This document shows, one piece after another, positions 1-7,359 of a DNA stretch of 12,602 bases; within the stretch, counting starts at the first letter, position 1; each line of letters begins with the position of its first letter. Source of the DNA: Deltaproteobacteria bacterium. GTDB taxonomy: Bacteria > Bdellovibrionota_C > UBA2361 > SZUA-149 > JADYYL01. Location: positions 1 to 12,602 of the forward strand of contig JADYYL010000491.1 of assembly GCA_020853655.1 (NCBI GenBank), given 5' to 3'. The position numbers and the translations under genes were made by a program. The notes beneath the pieces are model-generated. The model was not told the DNA's origin and searched no databases. It saw only the letters and a program-made list of their open reading frames with translations.

Positions 1-2415
1 CTCATGGGAGAGCATGACGCCTTTCGGCTCGCCAGTGCTCCCGCTCGAGAACATCACCGTGGCCAGGTCATGCCGGGTTAATCCTCGCGAAAAGAAAAGT
101 CGCTCGATCACGAATGGCGGCAACACAATCGAGAGGAACGACCAGAGGAGTTTCGAACCGCGCCCAATCTGTGGCAGCAGTTCTTCCAGGAAAACAAACT
201 CCGCTGGAAGCTTCACATCGACCTTCTCAAGGAATGCTTTCGAAGTGACGACTCGGCGCATGTCGCATGCGCGGCAGGCAGACTCAAGCGCCTCTGAGGA
301 TGCCGTAAAATTGAGATTGACGGGAACGAGTCCTGCAATCAGCGATGCGACGTTGGCGGTCACCCCGGCACAGGATGCCGGAAGGAGCACACCAATTTTC
401 TCATTCGCGTGCGCACCTCGCCTCAAGAGTCGGGAGAGGAGCAATGCGCCAGCAAGGAGTTCTCCGTAACGTAACCGAGCGCCAGACGAATCCGACACGC
501 AGCGCCGAAAAGGGTGTCGCTTCGCCACATTCAGGAACCCAACATGAAGCAGCTGATGGCGACGATGACGAAAGCGGAACGAATCGGCCGAGAGTTCCTG
601 CGTCGCCTGCCGAACCACATGGGTCTTTGAATCGGACGAAAGCGGAGCGCCGAAAAGCAACGTCACCGGATAGGGCATCTCCTTCGGGAGCTTCCAGAAG
701 AACCGCCCACCCCGAAAACTAAAGATGCTTCCCCAGAGCTCGTCGAGATGAACAGGAATGATGGGAACATTCAGACCCTGGACTATCCGCTCAAGTCCTT
801 TGCTGAAGGGGAGCAGGCGACCGAGCCGCGTGATCGCTCCTTCCGCAAAAATACAAACGAGCTCTCCGTTCTCGACTGCGTCACGAGCAACCTGGAGTGA
901 CTGAATCAGCCGTTTTGGGCCAAGCTCCGGAGCAATGGGGATGGCGCCGAGCGTCTTGGCAATCGGGTGGACGAGCGGATGATCGTAGATGGGTTTGTAC
1001 ATCAGGAAGCGGACTGGTCGGTCGAGAGCAGCGAGGATCAGCGCCGGATCGGCGAACGAGAGGTGATTGCAGACGAGCAGCGCTCCTCCGTGCGCGGGCA
1101 CATTCTCTTTTCCTACAACCCGGAGTGAGTAGAGCAAATGACTCGCAATCCAGTTCACGCAACGAATCAACATCCCCGGAATTGTTTTTGTCACATACCA
1201 TCCAACCCCAGCGGTCAGAATGCCGAAGAGCAGAAAGATCGTGCTCGGGGAGAGGTTGGCGACGTCTCGGTGAGCGAGCAACGAGAACACTCCGGAGGCA
1301 AGAAGCATCGCTGTGAACGATACCGTGTTTAGTGCGCCAAGATACCGTCCGCGAGTTTCTACGGGGCTCTCGCGTTGCATAAAAGCATTGAGCGGCACGA
1401 CATAGCATCCGCATGAAAGGCCGAGCAGCACGACAACCACGAGCGAAAGGACAAACGAGTTTGACGAGAAATAGAGTGCTGAGAAAAACAGAGACATCCC
1501 GGCGGCGCCTATCGGCACGAGCCCCGTCTCTATTTTCCCCTCAGAAATCTTCCCGGCAAAGATGCTCCCGAGTCCCGTGCCGATCGCCAACGCAGCGAGG
1601 AGTATGCTGGTTTCAACGTCTGAGGCATGAAGCTGATCCTTTGCATAAAGCAGAATGGCAATCTGGAAGAGCGCACCGAGAAACCAAAAGTAACTGATCG
1701 CGAGCAGAGTGAGGAAGAGAGGGCGTACCTTGCGAATGTCTCGCAGCGTCTCGAAGAGATCCTTGAATGGATTCCAGGGGAATGGTCGCGACGGATTGGC
1801 GACCGGCGTGGGACGGAGAAAGAGCATCGAGACGAAACCGCACAGTGCGATGACAATGACTGTTCCACCGGCAAGCGAGTGACCCGAGTCCGACAAACTC
1901 TTGAATAGACCACCGAGAGCAGTACCCGCGATGATCGCGACAAACGTTCCGAACTCGATATACCCGTTCCCCTTCGAAAGATGTTGCCCGTCGAGAATCT
2001 CTGGGAGCACACCAAACTTCGACGGACTAAACACGGCGCTGTGCAAGCCCATGAGAAACAGCGCCGCGAGAAGAAGCGGGACGTTGCGCTCGGCAAGGAG
2101 AACGAAGAACAGGAGCGCGATCACAATCTCGACGCCCTTTGTCCACTTCATCACCTGAGACTTTCGGAAGCGATCCGCGAGGAAACCAGCGTAGCTGGAG
2201 AATGCGACATACGGCAGCACGAAGAGCGCGGTGCCGAGCGCAAGTAGCGTTGGCCTGAGACTCTCGTCAGATACTTCGCTGACGATGAGAAGCGAGATCA
2301 CCGTTTTGATAAAGTTGTCGTTCAGCGCACCGAGCCCTTGCGCGGTGAAAAGTGCGCGGAAATCGCGGTGAGCGCAAGTGCGCTCTGGGGACTGTTTCGA
2401 GTGATCTCCGAGCAT
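1..2415 (-). CDS. aas: MFS-PlsC-acyl ligase fusion, Aas/LplT-type lysophospholipid recycling protein (3' end outside window)
   Basis: The frame is open for 805 codons and runs off the left edge. Residues ~17-410 are a 12-TM MFS module beginning QGLGALNDNFIKT, as in the lysophospholipid flippase LplT. Residues ~425-620 are a PlsC acyltransferase with the HX4D motif NHLSFAD (H451, D456) and the FAEGAITR motif near 523-530. From ~640 an AMP-binding acyl-ACP/CoA ligase begins, and the window ends in its P-loop-like core SSGSTGEPKG. Family knowledge: LplT flips lysophospholipid inward and Aas reacylates it with an ATP-activated fatty acid; E. coli encodes these as two proteins, many other bacteria as one fusion. 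The ATG is preceded by GAGGATAAGGA and directly by an in-frame TAA, so the start is firm. The C-terminal half of the ligase is not visible. A small membrane gene lies 118 bp upstream on the same strand. Confidence 0.93.
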   Translation of the reverse strand, partial: MLGDHSKQSPERTCAHRDFRALFTAQGLGALNDNFIKTVISLLIVSEVSDESLRPTLLALGTALFVLPYVAFSSYAGFLADRFRKSQVMKWTKGVEIVIALLFFVLLAERNVPLLLAALFLMGLHSAVFSPSKFGVLPEILDGQHLSKGNGYIEFGTFVAIIAGTALGGLFKSLSDSGHSLAGGTVIVIALCGFVSMLFLRPTPVANPSRPFPWNPFKDLFETLRDIRKVRPLFLTLLAISYFWFLGALFQIAILLYAKDQLHASDVETSILLAALAIGTGLGSIFAGKISEGKIETGLVPIGAAGMSLFFSALYFSSNSFVLSLVVVVLLGLSCGCYVVPLNAFMQRESPVETRGRYLGALNTVSFTAMLLASGVFSLLAHRDVANLSPSTIFLLFGILTAGVGWYVTKTIPGMLIRCVNWIASHLLYSLRVVGKENVPAHGGALLVCNHLSFADPALILAALDRPVRFLMYKPIYDHPLVHPIAKTLGAIPIAPELGPKRLIQSLQVARDAVENGELVCIFAEGAITRLGRLLPFSKGLERIVQGLNVPIIPVHLDELWGSIFSFRGGRFFWKLPKEMPYPVTLLFGAPLSSDSKTHVVRQATQELSADSFRFRHRRHQLLHVGFLNVAKRHPFRRCVSDSSGARLRYGELLAGALLLSRLLRRGAHANEKIGVLLPASCAGVTANVASLIAGLVPVNLNFTASSEALESACRACDMRRVVTSKAFLEKVDVKLPAEFVFLEELLPQIGRGSKLLWSFLSIVLPPFVIERLFFSRGLTRHDLATVMFSSGSTGEPKGVMLSHE

Positions 2416-2488
2416 TCCTTATCCTCGCTGAATTGCACCCAACGAGAGCTGCTCCACTTTCGACGGGACAGCTCGATGCTCTATGAAC

Positions 2489-2529
2489 GCTCTGATGAAA
2501 ACTCAAAGCTTTACTAATGGAATCAGAGC
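2489..2529. repeat. 8-bp perfect inverted repeat between two minus-strand genes
   Basis: GCTCTGAT (2489-2496) and ATCAGAGC (2522-2529) are perfect inverted copies around a 25-nt, AT-rich loop that contains the palindrome AAAGCTTT (2505-2512). On the minus strand the structure starts 4 nt after the stop of the pilin-like small protein and lies 73 nt before the aas start. It could be a terminator/attenuator or an RNA-stability stem between the two genes. There is no clear U-tract, so a standard intrinsic terminator is not supported. A weak promoter-like TTGAGT-17-TAGAGC overlaps it on the minus strand. Confidence 0.45.
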
Positions 2530-2533
2530 TTTC

Positions 2534-2935
2534 CTAGAGCGGCGCGGCGACTCGAGTCGGAAAGTCGAAGACCCAAAGATCTTTGGTGTAGCCCGCGTAG
2601 TCGAAGAACAGAACCTCTGAATACTCGAGCTCGATGACCATCTCCCCGTTGAAACGGTTAATCTTCAGTAAGTCAGGATCCTCAAAAGGGATCTCAAGAT
2701 CTTTAAGCTTCCTCAGAATGTTTCGGCGGATCTCCTCGTCCGAGAATACCTGAGACTTTCGAGCCTGGGACTCGATATACCCAACGAGTTCCTGGTTGTA
2801 ATAGAAGAACGGGATGACGTGATAGCCGAGCCAGGTCACGGCACCGAGCACCAATATGAGAAAGAGGCCCCCGATCAGGGTCAAACCCTGCTCGTTGCTC
2901 ACCCGGAAGTGTTCAATCCGCTTGCTGCGTCTCAT
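2534..2935 (-). CDS. small single-pass membrane protein with pilin-like N-terminus (DUF4845-like)
   Basis: This 133-aa protein has a basic N-terminus (residues 1-16), one hydrophobic segment (~17-37) and a soluble, charged C-terminal domain (~45-133). The junction EQGLTLIGGLF resembles a type IV prepilin cleavage site (G followed by a hydrophobic stretch), but the glutamate normally at mature position 5 is glycine. The overall plan, a GLTLIG-type anchor followed by a ~90-residue domain, resembles the DUF4845 family of small proteobacterial membrane proteins; this assignment is by eye. Function is unknown. It precedes the aas-type gene on the same strand with a 118-bp gap and an inverted repeat between. 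The ATG has only a weak ribosome site (AAGAG, 8 nt upstream). It diverges from the small membrane gene at 3114. Confidence 0.8.
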   Translation of the reverse strand: MRRSKRIEHFRVSNEQGLTLIGGLFLILVLGAVTWLGYHVIPFFYYNQELVGYIESQARKSQVFSDEEIRRNILRKLKDLEIPFEDPDLLKINRFNGEMVIELEYSEVLFFDYAGYTKDLWVFDFPTRVAAPL

Positions 2936-3113
2936 TGGTTCGGCTCTTAGAATTCATCGAAACACGTATCCGGCGCATAAGTCGCGCAGAACAAGGGCAC
3001 CGCTATCAGCGACCATCGCACCCAGCGTTCGGAGAACAACCTTCCTCCGCCCTGCCGAATATAGTACCCTCGATGATACTCCACCACCGCAATTTAAGGT
3101 CGAAAAGTTGACG
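2936..3113. promoter_or_regulatory. divergent intergenic region with a possible -10 element
   Basis: This is the only spacer between the minus-strand 2534-2935 gene and the plus-strand 3114 gene, so promoters for both should lie here. A plus-strand TATAGT at 3060-3065 could be a -10 box for the downstream gene, but no matching -35 box was found at 16-18 bp. No convincing minus-strand promoter or operator was seen. Confidence 0.3.
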
Positions 3114-3497
3114 ATGTTCGCGATCCATCCGCAAAAATTCATTGTTCCCGGTATCTTCCTCGTCGTGCTTGGGCTGGGTAACGTCATCGTTGGTAGAGAA
3201 AGAGCTCATTTACACCGCGAGGTCATTCAGGAGCTCTCTGCACTTGAGCCCCTGCCCGATTTGGTTTCTCAGTCGCCGTTGATGCGCCTTCAGCTGAAGC
3301 GACTCTCGCTCGAGAAGTTCTACCAAAGGCAGCGGACTGCGGAGGCGCGACTCGACTTTTACATCCTCGTCGAACTTGGAGGAAAAATCTTCTCGCTCCT
3401 CGGACTGACACTTCTCTGTGCCGGCGGCCTCGCGAGAGCGATGCAGTCTCCCGAGACATTCTCGTACCGCTCGGACTCGCCATCCACGAGCGCTTAG
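3114..3497 (+). CDS. hypothetical small two-TM membrane protein
   Basis: I do not recognise this 127-aa protein. It has two hydrophobic segments, residues ~9-27 (FIVPGIFLVVLGLGNVIVG) and ~86-107 (VELGGKIFSLLGLTLLCAGG). Between them lies a ~55-residue charged loop rich in Leu, Arg and Glu that is probably helical. The tail is short and Ser-rich. The ATG at 3114 has AAGG 14 nt upstream. An in-frame TTG at 3108 has the same AAGG at the better distance of 8 nt and would add two residues, so either start is possible. Longer in-frame starts back to 2856 overlap the divergent gene and encode no membrane-protein-like sequence, so I rejected them. Gene confidence rests on open frame, hydrophobicity pattern and lack of a better reading. 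Confidence 0.7.
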   Translation: MFAIHPQKFIVPGIFLVVLGLGNVIVGRERAHLHREVIQELSALEPLPDLVSQSPLMRLQLKRLSLEKFYQRQRTAEARLDFYILVELGGKIFSLLGLTLLCAGGLARAMQSPETFSYRSDSPSTSA

Positions 3498-3522
3498 CCC
3501 GAGAGCGCGGCGCCCTTCCCGA

Positions 3523-3538
3523 CGTGACGTCCGTCACA
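3523..3538. promoter_or_regulatory. CRP/FNR-family-like operator candidate
   Basis: CGTGACGTCCGTCACA matches the E. coli CRP consensus TGTGA-N6-TCACA at 9 of 10 defined positions. The core GTGACG-TC-CGTCAC is a perfect inverted repeat. It lies 26 bp after the stop of the small membrane gene and about 230 bp upstream of the 3771 gene. Regulation by a CRP-family protein is inference; the spacing to any promoter is unknown. Confidence 0.35.
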
Positions 3539-3618
3539 CTTCGTCCGCAGATACAATTCGGCCCTCTTCGCCAACGACGCCACATTTGACGGCAACACGG
3601 AGAAGGTCCTCCTTGTTG

Positions 3619-3646
3619 GATTTCGTTGAGTTTAGTCAATGAAATC
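3619..3646. repeat. 11-bp stem-loop / imperfect palindrome in intergenic spacer
   Basis: GATTTCGTTGA and TCAATGAAATC pair over 11 positions (one G-T wobble) around the 6-nt loop GTTTAG. The element is noticeably more AT-rich than its surroundings. It lies 121 bp after the 3114-3497 gene and 124 bp before the 3771 gene. It could be an intrinsic-type terminator without a U-tract, an operator, or a leader structure for the downstream gene. Apart from this and the CRP-like site, I see nothing defined in the 3498-3770 spacer. Confidence 0.5.
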
Positions 3647-3770
3647 GAGGCCGAAGGCAGCTCGCGGCGAAGCGTATATGTTCGCAAATGTTTGGCAGGA
3701 ATGTTATCAGAGGCGGGTTGGAGATGGGCTCACCTAGGTTTCACCGCGGAAGCGGAGAAGGGACGACGAT

Positions 3771-4427
3771 GTGCCATACGTTCAGTTGAACACAGGGCTC
3801 CGAACGCTGGCGACGGGTCTCGTCGAGCGTTGCGGGAGACACGGCTGGACCCGACGCGACGAACTCGAAGCGATCTGCATTCTCCTGGTGTTGTTCGGAG
3901 AGCTCAGAGCGTCTCTCGTGCTTCACTCGGAAGAAAGAGAGTCCGAAGCATTCGAGCTCATCGACGCGTTCGTTCAGGCGGGGAATACTTCGGGCAATCG
4001 GTCTACACTGCGGAACGAGATTCGTTCCGTGCAGCGGATCGGCGAGCTCGACGGAACCGACGACACCCAGCTGCGGGATCTTTTTACGCTGGCGTGGGCG
4101 GACGCGGAGGAGCATCCGGAGAGCACAACAGCGGTGGAGTATGCGCTGCTTGCTCTCATCAACTGGCCGAGTCTCCTCGAGCCAGAACTCTCGCCGGAGT
4201 GGGAACTGGTCTTCCCGCTTCTCGAGGTGTCGACAGAGCTGATCAGAGAACGGCATCGGGGAGACTTCCCTGATCCAAACGGCGCGAGAACGCTCGCGCT
4301 TCTCGCGGAGAAGTTTCTGCGGAAGCTCGTTGAAGACTGCGAATTGACGGCTCACCTCGGCGGATTGATCGACATCGTCCGGCCGGGATTCGTCATCCAG
4401 CATGAGGAGACCGGGGATGGCGCTTGA
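3771..4427 (+). CDS. hypothetical 218-aa helical, acidic, soluble protein
   Basis: I do not recognise a family. The protein has no signal peptide or membrane segment. It is rich in Leu, Glu, Ala and Arg and reads as consecutive amphipathic helices, for example around residues 28-75 and 125-205. There are no Cys-His clusters and no obvious catalytic motif. The start is well supported: AGAAGGGA lies 5 nt before the ATG. The stop is followed 15 nt later by a strong hairpin, so it looks like a monocistronic unit. The preceding 273-bp spacer holds two inverted repeats that could control it. It faces the hybrid kinase gene tail to tail. A competing 215-aa frame over the same DNA has an Arg/Ser-rich composition typical of an out-of-frame reading. 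Confidence 0.75.
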   Translation: MPYVQLNTGLRTLATGLVERCGRHGWTRRDELEAICILLVLFGELRASLVLHSEERESEAFELIDAFVQAGNTSGNRSTLRNEIRSVQRIGELDGTDDTQLRDLFTLAWADAEEHPESTTAVEYALLALINWPSLLEPELSPEWELVFPLLEVSTELIRERHRGDFPDPNGARTLALLAEKFLRKLVEDCELTAHLGGLIDIVRPGFVIQHEETGDGA

Positions 4428-4442
4428 AGGAACGGGGCTCAG

Positions 4443-4475
4443 TCGGGTGTATTTCGTCGGAGACGACGCACCCGA
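4443..4475. terminator. strong hairpin downstream of the 218-aa gene
   Basis: The outer stem is TCGGGTGT/GCACCCGA (8 pairs, one G-U); the inner stem is TCGTC/GACGA with loop GGA. The element begins 15 nt after the stop codon at 4425-4427. No T-run follows on the plus strand, so it may act as an RNA 3'-end stabiliser or a Rho-independent-like terminator lacking the U-tract. Confidence 0.55.
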
Positions 4476-4717
4476 TACTCCCCTACAACGGGATTATTGT
4501 GTGCTCGTCTCCAACGATTCGCCCACCATTCCGTTAGCCCGAATATAGGCCCTGCCATCGAGCTGAGGAGAGCTCGCGATACACAGTTACTCGGACACAC
4601 CCTGATTTTTCACTGACGGCCGAATCTGTCGCAAGGGCGATCCAGCAAGGGGCGAAACCCGTCGGAATCCCGAAAACGAGAGGCTCTCCGTATTCACATC
4701 CGCAAAATGTTGGGCGC
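4476..4717. other. spacer between convergent genes, with two weak minus-strand hairpins
   Basis: The 290-bp gap between the tail-to-tail genes holds the hairpin at 4443-4475 and then little that is defined. A 6-bp inverted repeat CGAGCT/AGCTCG (4559-4564, 4571-4576) could form a hairpin. On the minus strand GAGA-GCC-TCTC (4678-4688) is followed by GTTTT about 30 nt after the kinase stop, a weak terminator candidate. No open frame with coding character was found. Confidence 0.35.
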
Positions 4718-7222
4718 TTAGCGGTTCCCCGGCAAGTAGTTCGTTGCTGCCGAGTCTCGTCTCGCTCTCTCGGCCACATCGGACGGAGGTGTCGAGGAGG
4801 CGTTCCGCGCGGCCGAGTCAGAACCCGCCGCGACATCGGTGACCACGGACAGCAGTTTTTGCAACTCCACGGGCTTCGACAAGAACCCGTCCATTCCAGC
4901 GTCGCGATATTCCACGGAGTGCCCGTCGAGTGCCCGGGCTGTCAGCGCGACGATCTTAACCGCCCGACTCATCGACTGCTCTCGAGCACGGATGATGCGA
5001 GTGGCATCGATCCCGCTCAGTTCGGGCATCTGAATATCCATCAACACGAGATCGAAGGGCACTCGTTCGTTCGGATTGAAGTGACCTCGCGCCTCAAGTA
5101 GGTCAATGGCATCGCGTCCATTCTCTGCCAATGCAACGTTGTGCCCGGCTTTCTCCAAGACGCGCATAATGTAACGCTGATTCACTTGATTATCTTCAAC
5201 GACGAGCACTCGCAGAGGACGAGAAGGAGCGGGCTCGATGAGTCGGACAGGTTGCGACTGGTCGATACCGCGCGGACCGAACTTCATCGGCGACACAATT
5301 TGCTGCAGCGTTTCGCGCAGAAGCGGTCCGATATGCAGCGTCACATTGAGCTGTTCATGCACACTGCTGACCCGTTGCATCAGGGAGGGAGCGGTAACAA
5401 GAGCAACTGGCGTGCGAACATGGCCTTCGGTCCGTCGCACCTTCTCGACAAAGGAGTGTGCCGTTTGAACATCAATCGACGCGTCGACGATGATCAAGTC
5501 AGGCCGGGCCGTCGGAAGGTCAATCGACTCGAGCGCACGCTGGAGATCGCGCACTGGGGTTACCTCGCAACCGAGGTCCGTGAGCTTTGCCGTTACAAGT
5601 TCGAGACTCCGACTATTCGAATCGAAAACGAGGACACGCGAGAGTTCTGGGCGGTCAGATCTCGATCCCGCTGCCGCATCGAAGTGAATCGCGGCGACGT
5701 CCAGCGGCAGCTCAAGCGTGAACTCACTCCCCTTTCCTCGCTCGCTCTCAACGACAAGCCTGCCCCCCATTAACTGAGCGAGGCGGAGGGAGATCGACAA
5801 CCCGAGACCCGTTCCACCGAAGTGCCTTGCGGTGGAAGACTCTGCTTGGGCAAAAGCCCCAAAAATCGTTGCGAGCTTGTCACCTTCGATACCAATGCCA
5901 TTGTCCTTGACCGATAGCCGGATCAGATGTCGAGCATCCGTCATCTCTGAAAGCGAAACGCTCAGCTCGACGACGCCATCAGCGGAAAACTTGACGGCGT
6001 TGGCGAGCAAGTTCAGGAGCACCTGTGCCACCCGGTGTGGATCACCGATATAGGAGTGGGCAAGCGTTGGCGGAATGTCGCAGAGCAAACGGATTCCGCT
6101 TTCCGACGCAAGAGGAGCAATCGTGCGCAGACATTGCGCAGCCAGCGGCTCGATCTGGAAAGGAATCGCTTCGAGCTTCATCTTGCCAGCTTCGATCTTG
6201 GAGAAATCGAGGATATCATTGACGAGGGAGAGCAACGCGTGGCCCGATTTTTTAGCGACGGAGAGAAACTCGCGTTGCTCGCTCGAGAGGTCGGTCGCCA
6301 GCGCCAGATCGGTCATCCCAAGAACTCCGTTCATGGGAGTGCGAAGCTCGTGGCTCATATTCGCAAGAAACTCGCTCTTCGCGAGATTCGCCGTTTCAGC
6401 GATATCGCGAGCTTCTTCGAGCTTTTTATTCTGTTCGCGCAACGCTTTGGTTCGTCGACGGATCTGCTCTTCAAGAAAATCACGTTGGGCGGCGAGCTCA
6501 AGATCTTGGGAGCGAATTCGGTCGAGCAATCCGTTGAGTGTCGTCGCGAGCTCACCGAATTCGTCATCTCCCCGATAATCGAGTCGCAGCGAGTAGTTCG
6601 TGTCTCGATGAACAAGACGAGCAAAGTCGACGAATCTTTGCAGGGGTCTCCCCACGACAAGCTGCAGCATTGCGACCATGAGCACGCTCACGAGCGCGGC
6701 GACGCACCAGTACCAAGCCGACTCCCGCAAGGTCGAAACAAAGTGCGACCAAGTAGAGCCCGAGCTATAGCCCAGTCGGAGGAGCCCAACCCGTTCTCCC
6801 TGGTGCACGATCGGCCGTTCAACAGCCAGGTTTGCGTGCGAGGGGTCAGACGGGTGCGTGTGTTGCGAAGTTGCCTCGGAAGAGTGTCGGTGGACCTCCG
6901 CGAGGATCTGTCCGTCGGTTGAGACAATCTGCCCGTAGTGCATCCCAGGAGCACCGACGAACTCTGTGAGGCGTTCTCGGCTCCCCTCTACATCCCGTGA
7001 GGCAACTTTGGACGCCGTCTGATGGGCCGCGACCTTCGCAATGGAGAGAGCAGTCGCGCGAAAGGACTGTTCGCTCACAACACTTTCAAAACGCGCAAAA
7101 ATGAGGAGCGCTGCAATCGACAGCAGCGCAGAGATGCAGACACTCACGGCGAGTAATTGACGCCGTATGGTCATCTTGCAGACATTCATCCGCGAAGCCA
7201 GTTGATAGTATTCCGCAGCCAA
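4718..7222 (-). CDS. BarA-like hybrid sensor histidine kinase with two receiver domains
   Basis: This 834-aa inner-membrane kinase has TM1 at ~23-43, a periplasmic CHASE8-like sensor at ~46-165, TM2 at ~170-190 and a HAMP domain at ~190-243. A coiled coil follows (~243-282). HisKA carries the phosphoacceptor H291 in MSHELRTPMNG. HATPase_c shows the N box near N404-N408, G1 DNGIGI (440-445) and G2 GGTGLGLSI. Receiver 1 (~528-645) looks degenerate: it lacks the second N-terminal acidic residue, and GP replaces the conserved KP near 632. Receiver 2 (~670-795) is canonical (E676/D677, D729, T761, K783). The sensor holds a His-rich stretch (111-129). BarA-type kinases usually end in Hpt; here Hpt is the separate upstream gene. 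I chose the TTG at 7222 because GAGGT lies 7 nt upstream. ATG at 7189 or 7174 is possible but has poorer ribosome sites. Confidence 0.95.
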   Translation of the reverse strand: MAAEYYQLASRMNVCKMTIRRQLLAVSVCISALLSIAALLIFARFESVVSEQSFRATALSIAKVAAHQTASKVASRDVEGSRERLTEFVGAPGMHYGQIVSTDGQILAEVHRHSSEATSQHTHPSDPSHANLAVERPIVHQGERVGLLRLGYSSGSTWSHFVSTLRESAWYWCVAALVSVLMVAMLQLVVGRPLQRFVDFARLVHRDTNYSLRLDYRGDDEFGELATTLNGLLDRIRSQDLELAAQRDFLEEQIRRRTKALREQNKKLEEARDIAETANLAKSEFLANMSHELRTPMNGVLGMTDLALATDLSSEQREFLSVAKKSGHALLSLVNDILDFSKIEAGKMKLEAIPFQIEPLAAQCLRTIAPLASESGIRLLCDIPPTLAHSYIGDPHRVAQVLLNLLANAVKFSADGVVELSVSLSEMTDARHLIRLSVKDNGIGIEGDKLATIFGAFAQAESSTARHFGGTGLGLSISLRLAQLMGGRLVVESERGKGSEFTLELPLDVAAIHFDAAAGSRSDRPELSRVLVFDSNSRSLELVTAKLTDLGCEVTPVRDLQRALESIDLPTARPDLIIVDASIDVQTAHSFVEKVRRTEGHVRTPVALVTAPSLMQRVSSVHEQLNVTLHIGPLLRETLQQIVSPMKFGPRGIDQSQPVRLIEPAPSRPLRVLVVEDNQVNQRYIMRVLEKAGHNVALAENGRDAIDLLEARGHFNPNERVPFDLVLMDIQMPELSGIDATRIIRAREQSMSRAVKIVALTARALDGHSVEYRDAGMDGFLSKPVELQKLLSVVTDVAAGSDSAARNASSTPPSDVAERARRDSAATNYLPGNR

Positions 7223-7330
7223 TCCAAGTACCTCAAGGCGAGATTCTGCCCACCTTCAGGCCACTCACGATCATCGTCTTTTGGGGTCTATGACTTAACG
7301 AGGGAAATATCGAACACATGACCCGCAGGG

Positions 7331-7359
7331 AGGGCGTTCGTTCAGGCGTTCCACGCCCT
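7331..7359. repeat. inverted repeat just after the Hpt gene
   Basis: AGGGCGT (7331-7337) and ACGCCCT (7353-7359) can form a 7-bp stem. On the minus strand the stem begins at the last base of the Hpt stop codon. A second ACGCC inside the loop can pair with the same 5' arm, giving two mutually exclusive hairpins. It could reduce read-through from the Hpt gene into the kinase gene 136 bp downstream. The rest of that gap holds an 11-bp palindrome ACGATCATCGT (7267-7277) and no clear promoter. Confidence 0.35.

Noticed and set aside
2856..3113. N-terminal extension of the small two-TM protein to 213 aa
   Set aside because: The extension overlaps the divergent gene start and has Arg/Pro-rich, non-coding-like sequence.
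3626..4273. Open frame of 215 aa overlapping the 218-aa gene in another frame
   Set aside because: Its translation is Arg/Ser/Ala-rich and low in hydrophobic helices, while the 3771 frame has a good ribosome site and helical pattern.
3741..4403. Open frame of 220 aa on the minus strand opposite the 218-aa gene
   Set aside because: No ribosome site or domain was seen; the downstream hairpin and ribosome site favour the plus-strand gene.
4620..4700. Riboswitch-like look (GCAAGGGC, GGCGAAACCC) suggesting a c-di-GMP-I or cobalamin element
   Set aside because: The paired stems and conserved core order of these classes could not be assembled, and it lies at the end of convergent genes rather than in a leader.
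5141..5773. Open frame of 210 aa on the plus strand, opposite the receivers
   Set aside because: It overlaps the kinase receivers completely and has an Arg/His/Asp composition typical of antisense translation.
6035..6922. Open frame of 295 aa on the plus strand, opposite the hybrid kinase
   Set aside because: It is the antisense shadow of the HAMP-HisKA region, which has full conserved motifs on the minus strand; the plus-strand product shows no domain character.
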